Shown here: positions 43,794-52,709 of the stretch, in pieces | Layout: the number at the start of each line of letters is the position of its first letter | How positions within the stretch are numbered: the first letter of the stretch is position 1 | DNA from: Alphaproteobacteria bacterium | GTDB taxonomy: Bacteria; Pseudomonadota; Alphaproteobacteria; UBA8366 | DNA length: 64,000 nucleotides | NCBI GenBank assembly: GCA_021774335.1 | Contig: JAJFJD010000024.1 | Location: 1 to 64,000 of the forward strand | Direction of reading: 5' to 3' | Notes under the pieces: model-generated | Told to the model about the DNA's origin: nothing | Seen by the model: the letters and a program-made list of their open reading frames with translations, nothing else | Database searches by the model: none | Position numbers and translations under genes: made by a program

Positions 43794-45629
43794 TCAGTCG
43801 AGGTCGAAGCTGTCCGAATAGTCGACTTTGAGATCGGACGACTGTTCCTCTTTCAGGAGAAGGCAATTGCCGACGGCCAATAGGTCGAGTTCGGTTCCCA
43901 TGAAACACCGGAAGGCGTCCTCGGGTGTACAGACGATGGGTTCGCCGCGGATATTGAAGCTGGTGTTCACGAGGACCGGGCAACCGGTCTTGGCCTTGAA
44001 GGCGGACAGCAACGCGTGGAACCGTGGATTCGTCTCGTGATGCACGCTTTGCAAGCGGGCCGAGTAGTCGACATGCGTCACCGCCGGTATCTCCGACCGC
44101 ACCACGTTCAACTTGTCGATCCCGAAGAGGGCGGCCTCTGCGTCGCTCATCTTGCGGCGACGCTCCTGCTTCACATCGGCGACGAGCAGCATATACGGAC
44201 TGTCCGCCTCATGCTCAAACCAGGAGGATACGTCTTCGCGCAGGACGGCGGGCGCGAATGGCCGAAAACTCTCGCGGTATTTGACTTTCAAATTCAATGT
44301 TTTCTGCATGGCGGAGGACATCGGATTACCCAGGATCGAGCGACCGCCCAGGGCGCGGGGACCGAACTCCATCCGGCCAGTCATCCATCCGACCGCTTTG
44401 TCCCCGGCCAGGGCCGACGCGGTTCGTTCGATCAAGGCGTCATCGTCCATGACTTGATATTTAGCGCCGGCCGCGGTCAATCGATCCTCGATTTCCTTTT
44501 GCTCGAAGCTCGGCCCCAGGTAGCCGCCGCTCATGTGATCCATGCCCTTGGAGGGGATACGCGGTTCGCCGAGATGGATGTGATGCGTCCCGAGTGCGGC
44601 GCCCAACGCGCCACCCGCGTCGCCGGCTGCGGGTTGAATCCAAATATTTTCAAAGGCGCCGTCGCGATGGGCCTTGCCGTTCGCGACGCAATTTAATGCC
44701 ACACCACCCGCGAGGCAGAGGTTCGGAATGCCGTATTCCGCCCGCAGCGATCGCGTCAGTTTGAGCACGACTTCCTCAACGACGGCTTGTACCGACGCGG
44801 CGATGTCCATGTGAAACGGCGTCAATAGGGCTTCGGGCGCACGGACCGGTTCACCGAACAGCGCTGCGAAGCGGTCGTTGGTCATTGTCAGGCCGGTGCA
44901 ATAGTTGAAGAAGGATTGGTCCAACCGGAACGATCCGTCCTCTTTGATGTCGACGAGATTGTCCTTGATGACGTCGGCGTATTTCGGCTCGCCATACGGC
45001 GCCAGGCCCATGACTTTGTATTCGCCGGAATTCACCCGGAAACCCGCGTAGTAGGTGAATGCGGAATAGAGCAGGCCGAGCGAGTGGGGAAATTGGATTT
45101 CCTTATCGACCTCGAGCGTGTTGCCGCGCCCAATGGCCACCGACGTCGTGGTCCATTCGCCGACCCCGTCCATGGTGAGCACGACCGCTTCGTCATACGG
45201 CGACGGGAAGAAGGCGGAGGCGGCATGGCTGAGATGGTGCTCCGAGAACAGCAGTTTGTTCTGCCAGTCGAAGCTGTCGTCGAACGCTTTGAATTGTTTG
45301 CGGAGCAGGTCCTTCTGGAACAGTTTCTCCTTGATCCAGATCGGCATGGCCTGCGCGAAGGATTTGAAGCCGCGCGGTGCGAAGGCGAGATATGTCTCGA
45401 GCAGGCGTTCGAACTTCAAAAAGGGCTTATCGTAGAACGCGACATAGTCGATATCCGTAAAAGAAACACCCGCCGCGTCGAGGCAGTATTCGATCGCCTG
45501 TTCGGGGAAGCCCGCGTCGTGCTTCTTACGGCTGAACCGCTCTTCCTGGGCCGCGGCGACAATTCTTCCATCCTCGACCAATGCCGCGGCACTGTCGTGA
45601 TAGAAGGCGGAAACGCCGAGGACGCGCAC
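43794..45629 (-). CDS. NodU/CmcH/SxtI-family O-carbamoyltransferase
   Basis: These enzymes put a carbamoyl group, activated as carbamoyl-AMP, on a sugar or alkaloid hydroxyl. The 611-residue size fits. The N-terminal part, about 1-360, is TsaD-like with the opening GVSAFYHDSAAALV and His/Asp11-12, and MDGVGEW and LAGGVALNCVANGK near residue 300. The C-terminal part includes WMTGRMEFGPRALGGRSILG near residue 410 and LVNTSFNIRGEPIV near 560. The start is GTG. It follows DUF5989 and SxtJ-like genes by 9 and about 180 bases, exactly the partners of sxtI in saxitoxin clusters. The acceptor here is presumably a cell-surface glycan. Confidence 0.92.
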   Translation of the reverse strand: MRVLGVSAFYHDSAAALVEDGRIVAAAQEERFSRKKHDAGFPEQAIEYCLDAAGVSFTDIDYVAFYDKPFLKFERLLETYLAFAPRGFKSFAQAMPIWIKEKLFQKDLLRKQFKAFDDSFDWQNKLLFSEHHLSHAASAFFPSPYDEAVVLTMDGVGEWTTTSVAIGRGNTLEVDKEIQFPHSLGLLYSAFTYYAGFRVNSGEYKVMGLAPYGEPKYADVIKDNLVDIKEDGSFRLDQSFFNYCTGLTMTNDRFAALFGEPVRAPEALLTPFHMDIAASVQAVVEEVVLKLTRSLRAEYGIPNLCLAGGVALNCVANGKAHRDGAFENIWIQPAAGDAGGALGAALGTHHIHLGEPRIPSKGMDHMSGGYLGPSFEQKEIEDRLTAAGAKYQVMDDDALIERTASALAGDKAVGWMTGRMEFGPRALGGRSILGNPMSSAMQKTLNLKVKYRESFRPFAPAVLREDVSSWFEHEADSPYMLLVADVKQERRRKMSDAEAALFGIDKLNVVRSEIPAVTHVDYSARLQSVHHETNPRFHALLSAFKAKTGCPVLVNTSFNIRGEPIVCTPEDAFRCFMGTELDLLAVGNCLLLKEEQSSDLKVDYSDSFDLD

Positions 45630-45638
45630 CGACTTGAC

Positions 45639-45788
45639 CTAGAAAATGGTGTAGATGAACGGCGCCACCGCGGAGCCTTGGACGACGACGATCAGGCCAC
45701 CGAATACCAACAGCACCAGCATGATCGGCAAGAGCCAGAACTTCTTGCGGGCTTTCAAGAACTCCCACATTTCCAAGAGAAATGCCAT
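45639..45788 (-). CDS. DUF5989-type small membrane protein (SxtK-like)
   Basis: From ATG 45788 the product is only 49 residues. An amphipathic N-terminus MAFLLEMWEFLKARKKFWLLP leads into one membrane helix (about 21-40, PIMLVLLVFGGLIVVV). I recognise the family as the small protein that accompanies carbamoyltransferases, called SxtK in the saxitoxin cluster. The gene has 17 bases to the SxtJ-like gene upstream and 9 to the carbamoyltransferase downstream. No catalytic residues are evident, so it is probably a membrane partner or anchor. Confidence 0.85.
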   Translation of the reverse strand: MAFLLEMWEFLKARKKFWLLPIMLVLLVFGGLIVVVQGSAVAPFIYTIF

Positions 45789-45805
45789 TGGTTGCGCGAT
45801 CCTTC

Positions 45806-46225
45806 CTAGAACTGTTTTTTGAAGCTTTCGGGTGAGGGGCCTGGCACTTCGCGCTTCACCCAATAGCTTTCTTGTTCAGGATCGAATTTCAAACACAAAT
45901 GATCTCGTCCGGCCAGCTTCATGACGATCGCGAAGGGGGTGATGACGAGGAAGAACATCATCCCCATGACGATGGGACTGACGATCTTGTGCAGCAATAA
46001 GCCGAATCGGAACCAGAGTATGTTGAGTGGCCGGAGCGTCGCCGGCCGGTTAAGGGCAACGACCAAGAAGGCACCGCCACCGCCGAGGAGCCACGGTCCC
46101 GCGGCGGACGGGTTAATGACGGTGGAATATCCACCGAGCAGCGCAAAGACGGCGGCGAAGGTTACGCCGAATGCGCGGTCGGATCCGCGTTTCACGTCCC
46201 CCGGTTGGTGCGATATCTGTTCCAT
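45806..46225 (-). CDS. SxtJ-like membrane protein
   Basis: The 139-residue protein has about four hydrophobic helices between residues 20 and 110. It then has a short cytoplasmic tail (DPEQESYWVKREVPGP) of a type always seen in SxtJ-like proteins. SxtJ has no assigned biochemical role. It occurs beside O-carbamoyltransferases of the NodU/SxtI family. The gene is 17 bases upstream of DUF5989 and about 80 bases downstream of the SGNH gene. The set looks like a membrane-tethered carbamoylation unit. Confidence 0.85.
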   Translation of the reverse strand: MEQISHQPGDVKRGSDRAFGVTFAAVFALLGGYSTVINPSAAGPWLLGGGGAFLVVALNRPATLRPLNILWFRFGLLLHKIVSPIVMGMMFFLVITPFAIVMKLAGRDHLCLKFDPEQESYWVKREVPGPSPESFKKQF

Positions 46226-46307
46226 CGTTAGCCGTTATGCATTCGTTGTTACGCTGCAATGGGCATCCTTATACCGCATTAGGTCGGGCACTGCCGCTGA
46301 GATTGGG

Positions 46308-47429
46308 CTATTGGAAACTTTCATAGTCCGCATGTTGGTGAATGATTTCGGACGCGGCTGCGGCGCCCTCCGGCGTCCAATGGCCGTCGCAATCGTTATA
46401 AAATGCGTCGATGTCTGACCGTGCAACAAAGCGTGGCAAGAGGTCGAGGAAGCGTAGCGATCCATGTTTCGCTTTCAGACGGTCGATGAGCGCATTAAAC
46501 CGGCTTGGTGGTCCCACCTTGCGAAACCGTTCGATATCCGATGCGCGGGGTGTGACGACGAAGAGAATCGTCTTCTCGCCCGCGGCTTCCGTCAGTTCGC
46601 CGATCACGAATTCTAAGCGGGCCGCCTGCTGATCCGTAAAATCGTAATACCCTGAATACGATCCCGTTCGCCCCGCCGTGTTCTGGTCTTCGAACAAGGC
46701 CTGGAAGTAGGCGATAAGGTTGCTCGTATAGGAATAGTTCCGGTGTATCGTTCGGAGTCCTTTGACGAATTCCCGGCGGTTCCATCCGTCCGTCTCTTCG
46801 AATTTCTTCTTGTCGATATAGTCCAGTTCAAATGCGCCGTTCCGCTCGAAGAATAGTGGCCGATACCAGTCCCTGGGATTGCGGCGCCAGAACGCAGGGT
46901 CGTCATCGGTGAAATCGTTGTCGGGCAGCAGTTGCACGAGGATGCCCGAGTGATCGAATTTCTTGGCCAGCGTCCGATAGAGCAGCATGTATTGTGTCGG
47001 CCCGAAATTGCCTGAAACGCCGAAGTTCAGGTGCGGCACCGATGTCATCGCCTCCAGCCGGTCGGAGAGACGATCCGCGCGCGCGAGGCCATAACCTTCC
47101 GCGAATGAGTCGCCCAAGTACACGATGCGTTTACCGCTGGCTTTGATGGTTCGGTCGCGGTCGCGCATACCGTGCCGGTTCGACCTGTAGGTTACGTTGT
47201 AGCAACTGTTGACGTGGACGTAGCGCGCGTTCGGCGAATGCCAATTGCTGAACTTCTTGTCGAGTTGATTCCAAAAGGGAACGAAAGTCGGCCATTCGTA
47301 GCTCGGCGCGTCCGCGGGAATCAGTTTCGTCTTGATTGCCGCGAACGACAGAAGCTCTACGCTCACGACGAACACGACAGCCGACAGCAGTAGATTTTTG
47401 AGGAGGGAGCGAATTTTCGTGAAAGCCAA
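46308..47429 (-). CDS. SGNH/GDSL-family hydrolase, membrane anchored
   Basis: The 373-residue product has one N-terminal membrane anchor (residues about 10-32, LLLSAVVFVVSVELLSF) and a periplasm-facing SGNH domain. Block I is VYLGDSFAEGYG with the Ser nucleophile, Gly and Asn appear in block II and III (NFGVSGNFGPTQ), and block V is DCDGHWTPEGAA with Asp and His. Such enzymes act as esterases or O-acyl transferases on glycans. The TTG at 47429 is used as the first codon, with weak ribosome-site support. Upstream position to SxtJ, DUF5989 and the carbamoyltransferase suggests one operon for glycan decoration. Confidence 0.82.
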   Translation of the reverse strand: MAFTKIRSLLKNLLLSAVVFVVSVELLSFAAIKTKLIPADAPSYEWPTFVPFWNQLDKKFSNWHSPNARYVHVNSCYNVTYRSNRHGMRDRDRTIKASGKRIVYLGDSFAEGYGLARADRLSDRLEAMTSVPHLNFGVSGNFGPTQYMLLYRTLAKKFDHSGILVQLLPDNDFTDDDPAFWRRNPRDWYRPLFFERNGAFELDYIDKKKFEETDGWNRREFVKGLRTIHRNYSYTSNLIAYFQALFEDQNTAGRTGSYSGYYDFTDQQAARLEFVIGELTEAAGEKTILFVVTPRASDIERFRKVGPPSRFNALIDRLKAKHGSLRFLDLLPRFVARSDIDAFYNDCDGHWTPEGAAAASEIIHQHADYESFQ

Positions 47430-47643
47430 TTTTTGCTTCTTATGGTTGGTCTAGACCGCCGACCAGCGTTCGGTGGAATTTCGCATGATAACGTTTAGTT
47501 CGGGAAACGCTATACTAGGCTGATTTCGCTTCACTTATGTGCTGCCTCAAAAATGACTCCATAAATCTTTAAAGAGCTAATGTGCTCGCCCATAAATGAA
47601 ATGCGTAGTTCCCATCAATTAGTGATTTAGGCCAAGCGAACGA

Positions 47644-49134
47644 ATGACTGCGTCTCGTGATCTCTCAAGGTCGGCACCTGCCACATGGACGACCACTATC
47701 TACACTCAATGGCAGAGCCGGGTGTTGTGGTTTTTGTTGATCGTAAAGATCATCGTTGCCGGTGCGAATGCCTTTACGTTCGATATTCGCGATCAGTACG
47801 ACGCCGGTATGCATTTTAGCCGAACGGCGACCTGTGGCATTTACACGAGCGAACGTTACTACAACCCGCCTGGATACTATCTCTTGGCTTGCCCGGCCGT
47901 TGTTGGTGCGTTGGCGTCCGAGGTGGATCTGCTTGCGGAAGCGCGAGCAGTTTTTGCCGGAGATACTTCATTCGATCAGATAATTGATAAGTACAAGCAC
48001 AATATAAAAGCGGAATACTTATCAGTTAATTTTGCCCGTCCGATATATCACACGCTAAATGTAATAATGTTGTTTGGGTTATATTGGTTTTGCGCATTTT
48101 ATATTTTCCCAAAGTTCCTTCCGAGTGCAATGTCCGCTGTTACCGCCTCGGTGATTTTGTTTGCGTTGCCGGGTTTTCAAAAACTCGCAGCGATGACCCA
48201 CCCGGATAATCTGTTCGTCTTTCTAACAATTCTCATGTTCGCCCTGTGGTGCCGTTTCGCGGCGCGTGGCGAACTGAAGCTTCGCGAGGCCGTCATATTG
48301 GGATTACTGGCCGGTGCAGCCGCCCTGACACGCCCGTTCTCGATCGTTCCCGTCGGCGCGATGGGAGCGGTGTTGGCGTTGGAGACATGGATCGCGATCC
48401 GTGGATCTAACAAAGACCTTCGGCGACGGTTCGTTATCAGGCTGCTGGCTTTCGCTTTGGTTGCTGGAAGCCTCGGCGGCGCTTGGTGGGGGTATCGGTA
48501 TGTTGCGACTGGAACCGTCGTTGCGATGTTTGCATCGGAACATGAAGTGGCCTCGACCTTCGAAAGCCGCGAGAAAGATTTCGACTATGGGGCCTTCTAC
48601 TCGACTTTCCACATCGCCGATTTGCTCGAGACCCCGAACCGGACCTTCGGCGACGGCGGGACGGATTGGCGGGTTAGCAACAACAACAGTTTCTTCACGC
48701 TGTTCTATTCAGATTTTTGGGGTGATCACTGGCTCTATTTTTCCGGTCCTCGGCTGGTGGAAGCCAAGGCCGGCGTCAAACGTGCGCTGCTCGCCTATGC
48801 CTTACTCGTAACGCCCTTGTTGCTGTATTGCGCATTTCGCGGGCTGTGGGTTACGGGGCGTCAGGTGCTGGCGGGGCAAGAATGGACGCATCAGCTCTTT
48901 GTCATTCTCGTCGCCGTTGGCAGTGTCGTTGTGTATATGGTCTGGACAGCCACCCATGGCGTGGAGCCGGGGAAGAACTCGGCGATCAAGTTCATCTATC
49001 TCGCTTATGCGATTCCGTTTCTGCTGATGTTGGTCGGTGCTGGCCTCCCTATAGGCCGGACGGCAGGCCGTGTCGGCTTGGCGCTATCGCTGGTTCTCTT
49101 CGCCGTGGCGTTTCCCGTCTCGCTATATTGGTGA
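47644..49134 (+). CDS. Polytopic GT-C-type glycosyltransferase
   Basis: The 496-residue protein has about ten membrane helices. Loop 1 after the first helix contains a short acidic FDIRDQYDAGMHF, in the place where GT39/GT83-like polyprenyl-phosphate-dependent transferases have their catalytic Asp. YYNPPGYYLLACP follows, similar to the P-P-x-Y loops of this fold. The local sequence between 47950 and 48130 is AT-rich compared with flanks. It would transfer a sugar from a lipid-phosphate donor at the periplasmic face. It is divergent from the SGNH gene with 214 bases between them. Confidence 0.75.
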   Translation: MTASRDLSRSAPATWTTTIYTQWQSRVLWFLLIVKIIVAGANAFTFDIRDQYDAGMHFSRTATCGIYTSERYYNPPGYYLLACPAVVGALASEVDLLAEARAVFAGDTSFDQIIDKYKHNIKAEYLSVNFARPIYHTLNVIMLFGLYWFCAFYIFPKFLPSAMSAVTASVILFALPGFQKLAAMTHPDNLFVFLTILMFALWCRFAARGELKLREAVILGLLAGAAALTRPFSIVPVGAMGAVLALETWIAIRGSNKDLRRRFVIRLLAFALVAGSLGGAWWGYRYVATGTVVAMFASEHEVASTFESREKDFDYGAFYSTFHIADLLETPNRTFGDGGTDWRVSNNNSFFTLFYSDFWGDHWLYFSGPRLVEAKAGVKRALLAYALLVTPLLLYCAFRGLWVTGRQVLAGQEWTHQLFVILVAVGSVVVYMVWTATHGVEPGKNSAIKFIYLAYAIPFLLMLVGAGLPIGRTAGRVGLALSLVLFAVAFPVSLYW

Positions 49135-49190
49135 TGATGCCGCGCATATTTTGTTGAGCGAACAGTGCCCCGCGGCGACGGCCGCAGAGT

Positions 49191-50711
49191 CTACCTGCAA
49201 CTGCCGTTACGTCCATATTGAACATCGTAGACGGCGCGTTTGATCTTTTTGGCCGGTCGAACCGTTAGAACAGCCCCGTCGTCGAGCAGTCTCGGAATGA
49301 GCCAATTCGGGTCGCCGCCAATCAAGATAAAGCGGTTATGATTTCGTATGAATTTGCAGAATTCGGCGATGTTCAGCGATGCGAATCGTCCAAGGTTCGC
49401 AAAGGCGCGCTCGTCGGTATCGAAACCCATATACTTCAACGCGGATGCACTGTCGGAAAGGTAGAAAACGTTACGGCGCAATCCGGCGGGCAGGTAGAAC
49501 TGCGTCACGAGGAAATCATGCGAATTTGAGATTACGACCGGCGCACCAGCAGCGTCGATCGAGGCCAGATTATTTACGCTGTCGGTTCGCGCATTCTCGG
49601 AAACGCTGAAACCCTGGTTGGCTAACACTGCGGCTGTCCAGAGGCCCGTGCATATCGTGAAGACCAGCGCGACATCCCGCCGCCGTCTTTCTGCCTGGCT
49701 GATCAGCACCGCAATAACGAGAGCCAGGCCGATAAGCGTGATCAGCGTGTATCGCTCGGTCAGTGCGTGGGTGATGAGTTCCGCCATGGCGAAGGTAATG
49801 AACGGCACGCTACACAGCGTCACGGCGGCGACCGCCTCGTGGTCTTGAAGACCCTGATGCGCCGGCCCGGCGACCGTGGGCGCAGGGCGCAGCGCGAGCA
49901 ACAGGGCGCACGCCGCAAGACCCGCGACGAGTGACAGAATCGACCAACCAAGAAGAACCCGGTAATACCCGAACGGCGTGGCGAACCCGTATGTCGTCCA
50001 GAAGGTTCCGGAGAAATTGGATGCGTTCACGATAAAAGGCAGGAGGATTGAGAGCGATGCCAAAGAGCCAACCACGGCAATGACGATCGGCCAGCTCACC
50101 TTTTTTCGCCGCCAACTGCGCCAGGCTTCTCCGGCCATGATCGGCGCATAGTTCAGCACGCCGTAGAAATGACTGAACGGTCCGATGGAGAGACTTATGA
50201 GTAGAAGGGCGACACGCAGCTTCGTAGCTTTTTCGGTCGCGAGTTGCCAGGCGAGCAGCGAAAAACACATCGACGCCAGCATTAAGGCGTATCCACGTCC
50301 GATCGAGGCAAACCGCAAGGCCATGGTGCTCAATAGGAACGCGAACGCGATTAAGGCGGGCAGGCGTGAGCCGCGCCGTAGGATGAAAACATAGAGGCAG
50401 AGCGCGCCGGACAGCACGGCGATAAGCGATGGGAGGCGCAGGGCGAACTCGGAATTGCCGAGCAACTGCATCGAGGCGTGCCGTATCAGATAATCTAGTG
50501 GTGGATGATTGTCGGCTTTTTCCAACAGTGCCTGAATTATGGTAACCGGGCCGTCGAACCGCGCGATTGTGTGAGTGAAGATTTCATCGAATCCAAGCGG
50601 CGTGTACGCTGCGAAGCGTCCCACCCCGAATAGGTAGATGATGCTGAGAAGGATGACCGCGGCATGCCGGATCGCCATCGATGCGACAGCGTTAGCCGGT
50701 TGCTTTTCCAT
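49191..50711 (-). CDS. GT39-like membrane glycosyltransferase
   Basis: The 506-residue protein has about ten to twelve membrane helices. Loop 1 has the acidic pair in GFDEIFTHTIARF (residues about 39-51), typical of GT39 and ArnT-like transferases, with NHPPLDYLIRH near residue 68, a characteristic of the family. A soluble C-terminal domain of about 100 residues follows the last helix. It probably adds a sugar from a polyprenyl phosphate donor to a lipid or polysaccharide. It faces the previous GT-C gene convergently with 56 bases between. Confidence 0.8.
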   Translation of the reverse strand: MEKQPANAVASMAIRHAAVILLSIIYLFGVGRFAAYTPLGFDEIFTHTIARFDGPVTIIQALLEKADNHPPLDYLIRHASMQLLGNSEFALRLPSLIAVLSGALCLYVFILRRGSRLPALIAFAFLLSTMALRFASIGRGYALMLASMCFSLLAWQLATEKATKLRVALLLISLSIGPFSHFYGVLNYAPIMAGEAWRSWRRKKVSWPIVIAVVGSLASLSILLPFIVNASNFSGTFWTTYGFATPFGYYRVLLGWSILSLVAGLAACALLLALRPAPTVAGPAHQGLQDHEAVAAVTLCSVPFITFAMAELITHALTERYTLITLIGLALVIAVLISQAERRRRDVALVFTICTGLWTAAVLANQGFSVSENARTDSVNNLASIDAAGAPVVISNSHDFLVTQFYLPAGLRRNVFYLSDSASALKYMGFDTDERAFANLGRFASLNIAEFCKFIRNHNRFILIGGDPNWLIPRLLDDGAVLTVRPAKKIKRAVYDVQYGRNGSCR

Positions 50712-50879
50712 GCCGGACTCCTCCCGTTGATGTTGCGGTCGCCATCAGTCTGAAACGTTTTCCGAAATCGTTACAGCCATAATCCGACGCGACACCGTTA
50801 AAAAGGCGTTTGACCGGTTATTCGGAAGGGGGATGGCCGAGGTGCCGTGAATTTTGCTCACCTTTCACCGCCGGACGAG

Positions 50880-50912
50880 AAAAGGGTTAGCGATGTGATC
50901 GCTAACCCTTTT
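50880..50912 (-). terminator. Rho-independent terminator behind tRNA-Asn
   Basis: A perfect 14-base inverted repeat (AAAAGGGTTAGCGA with its complement) with a five-base loop stands 6 bases beyond the tRNA 3' end. On the minus strand the stem runs straight into TTTTCT. It ends the tRNA transcript, and can also shield the GT39 gene. Confidence 0.88.
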
Positions 50913-50918
50913 CTTAAT

Positions 50919-50994
50919 TGGCTCCGCGGGCAGGACTCGAACCTGCGACAAGGTGGTTAACAGCCACCTGCTCTACCAACTGAGCTACCGCGGA
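50919..50994 (-). tRNA. tRNA-Asn (anticodon GTT), with encoded CCA
   Basis: The reverse strand folds into a standard cloverleaf. The acceptor stem pairs TCCGCGG with CCGCGGA, discriminator G is followed by an encoded CCA, the D-arm contains AGCTCAGTTGGTAGAGC, the anticodon loop is CTGTTAA (GTT) and the T-arm is CAGGTTCGAGTCCTG. The body is 73 bases (50922-50994) with CCA ending at 50919. A perfect terminator hairpin follows. No duplicated 3' end, as would mark an integrated element, is seen in the window. Confidence 0.97.
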
Positions 50995-51081
50995 TCAGTG
51001 GCGGGCTTATAGCAAAAGCCGGCACTGCATTCCAGCAATTCATGACGAAAAAATTGCGGCAAGTCGGGGCCTTACGTTTTT

Positions 51082-52521
51082 CTAGTTGCGGCCGTAGATA
51101 TCCTCCAGCCGAACGATGTCGTCTTCGCCCAGATAACCGCCGGTTTGAACCTCGATCAGGTGAAGCGGTTCGTCGTCGGTGTTTTCCAGGCGATGCACGG
51201 TTTCGGGCGGAATATAAGTCGATTCGTTCGCCTTCAGGGTCATCTCGTCGTCGCCGCGAACGACCTGTGCCCGGCCCCGCACGACGATCCAATGCTCAGC
51301 GCGATGGTGATGCTTTTGCAACGAGAGGCAGCCGCCCGGTTTGACGATGATGTGTTTGACTTGGAATTGATCGCCCATGCGGATTGTCCGGTAGGAACCC
51401 CAGGGCCGAAAGACTTCAAGATGCGCATGCGGTTCGTTGCGGCCCTTTGACGCCATGTCCTTGACCAATTGGCCGACCGCTTGCGCCTTGTCCCGGGGCA
51501 CCACCAGGACGGCATCCTCGGTCGCTACGATGGCAAGGTCCTCCACTCCGACGGCACAGAGCAGCGGGCCCTCGGCCCGCAAATAGGTATTGCGGGTATC
51601 GTCGGCGATCACGTCGCCCTGCATTACATTGCCGTTGGCGTCCTTATCGCCCACGCTCCACAGCGCAGACCAACTGCCGACGTCGCTCCACCCGGCATCG
51701 ACGGGAACCACGGCGGCACGGTCCGTTTTTTCCATAACGGCATAATCGATCGAATCGGCCGGACAATCCTCGAACGCGCCTTTATCGAGCCGGAAGAAAT
51801 CCAGGTCGGGTTGGCCGTCGGCGACGGCGGCGCGGCAATGGGCCAGCATCGTGGGCTGGTGGCGCTCCATTTCCGCCAGGTAGGCCTCGGCGGAGAACAG
51901 GAACATGCCGCTGTTCCAGGCGTAGGCCGTATCGGCGACGAACTGTTCGGCATCGGCGAGACACGGCTTTTCGACGAACTGTTGGATTTGAAAACAGCCG
52001 GGTAGGGGACCGGTCCCGTTTTCATAAGCTGCGCCGCGGCGAATGTAGCCATAGCCGGTTTCGGGCCGGTCCGGTGTGACACCGAAGGTAACGAGCGCGC
52101 CATTCTCGGCGGCTACGGTGCCTGTCGCGACAGCGGCCAGAAAGGCGTCGGTTTTTTCGATCAAGTGATCCGACGGTAGCACCAGCATCATGGCCTTCGG
52201 ATCGGTCTGTGCCAGCAGGAGCGCGGCGCAGGCGACGGCCGGGGCGGTATTGCGGCCCATCGGCTCCAGCATGAGCGCGGTGGTCTCCGATCCGGCGTCG
52301 CGAAGCTGTTCGGCGATGATAAAGCGATGATCTTCGTTGCAGATCAGAACGGGCGGCGCAAAGCGGGCGGTATCGCTGACACGGGTGACGGTTTCCTGCA
52401 GCAAGCTGTCGTCGGCCGTTAGCGGCAAGAGCTGCTTCGGATACAGCGTCCTGGACAACGGCCAAAGCCGCGTGCCGGCGCCGCCGGAAAGGATCACAGG
52501 GTAAATCATCGATTGCGCCAT
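51082..52521 (-). CDS. manC: Mannose-1-phosphate guanylyltransferase / mannose-6-phosphate isomerase
   Basis: This bifunctional enzyme makes GDP-mannose for polysaccharides. The 479-residue protein begins with the nucleotidyltransferase signature LSGGAGTRLWPLSR (residues 11-24) and has FVEKP near 160 and the YAWNSGMF loop near residue 195. The C-terminal third is the cupin-type isomerase, with GGCLSLQKHHHRAEHW supplying metal-binding His residues near 390. It sits next to the VPLPA-CTERM gene and facing away from the exopolysaccharide operon, so it probably supplies mannose to that polymer. Confidence 0.93.
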   Translation of the reverse strand: MAQSMIYPVILSGGAGTRLWPLSRTLYPKQLLPLTADDSLLQETVTRVSDTARFAPPVLICNEDHRFIIAEQLRDAGSETTALMLEPMGRNTAPAVACAALLLAQTDPKAMMLVLPSDHLIEKTDAFLAAVATGTVAAENGALVTFGVTPDRPETGYGYIRRGAAYENGTGPLPGCFQIQQFVEKPCLADAEQFVADTAYAWNSGMFLFSAEAYLAEMERHQPTMLAHCRAAVADGQPDLDFFRLDKGAFEDCPADSIDYAVMEKTDRAAVVPVDAGWSDVGSWSALWSVGDKDANGNVMQGDVIADDTRNTYLRAEGPLLCAVGVEDLAIVATEDAVLVVPRDKAQAVGQLVKDMASKGRNEPHAHLEVFRPWGSYRTIRMGDQFQVKHIIVKPGGCLSLQKHHHRAEHWIVVRGRAQVVRGDDEMTLKANESTYIPPETVHRLENTDDEPLHLIEVQTGGYLGEDDIVRLEDIYGRN

Positions 52522-52644
52522 CGGGTTATTCCTTTTGGTCTCTGTACCTCTCTACGTGAATTTTCAGAGGTTCCCAATACCTATTCCGTAGGAGATTGAC
52601 GCGGTCTTTTCGTGAGCAGCGCGATTGACGTTAACCAAACGAAA

Positions 52645-52675
52645 AACCGGGATGGGCCATGGGCCCATCCCGGTT
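52645..52675 (-). terminator. Rho-independent terminator behind the VPLPA-CTERM gene
   Basis: A perfect 14-base stem (AACCGGGATGGGCC and its complement) with a three-base loop is followed on the minus strand by TTTTTCG. It lies 35 bases beyond the stop of the VPLPA-CTERM gene and before manC, so manC is likely to have its own promoter or be read through at a low level. Confidence 0.87.
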
Positions 52676-52709
52676 AACGGAGGTGCAAGATTGTCCTCAG
52701 AGGTAGTCG

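Noticed and set aside
44916-45809. A 297-codon open frame on the plus strand
   Set aside because: It is the complement of the carbamoyltransferase coding sequence, a GC-rich shadow frame.
50919-50994. An integration site at tRNA-Asn
   Set aside because: No integrase and no second copy of the tRNA 3' end were found in the window.
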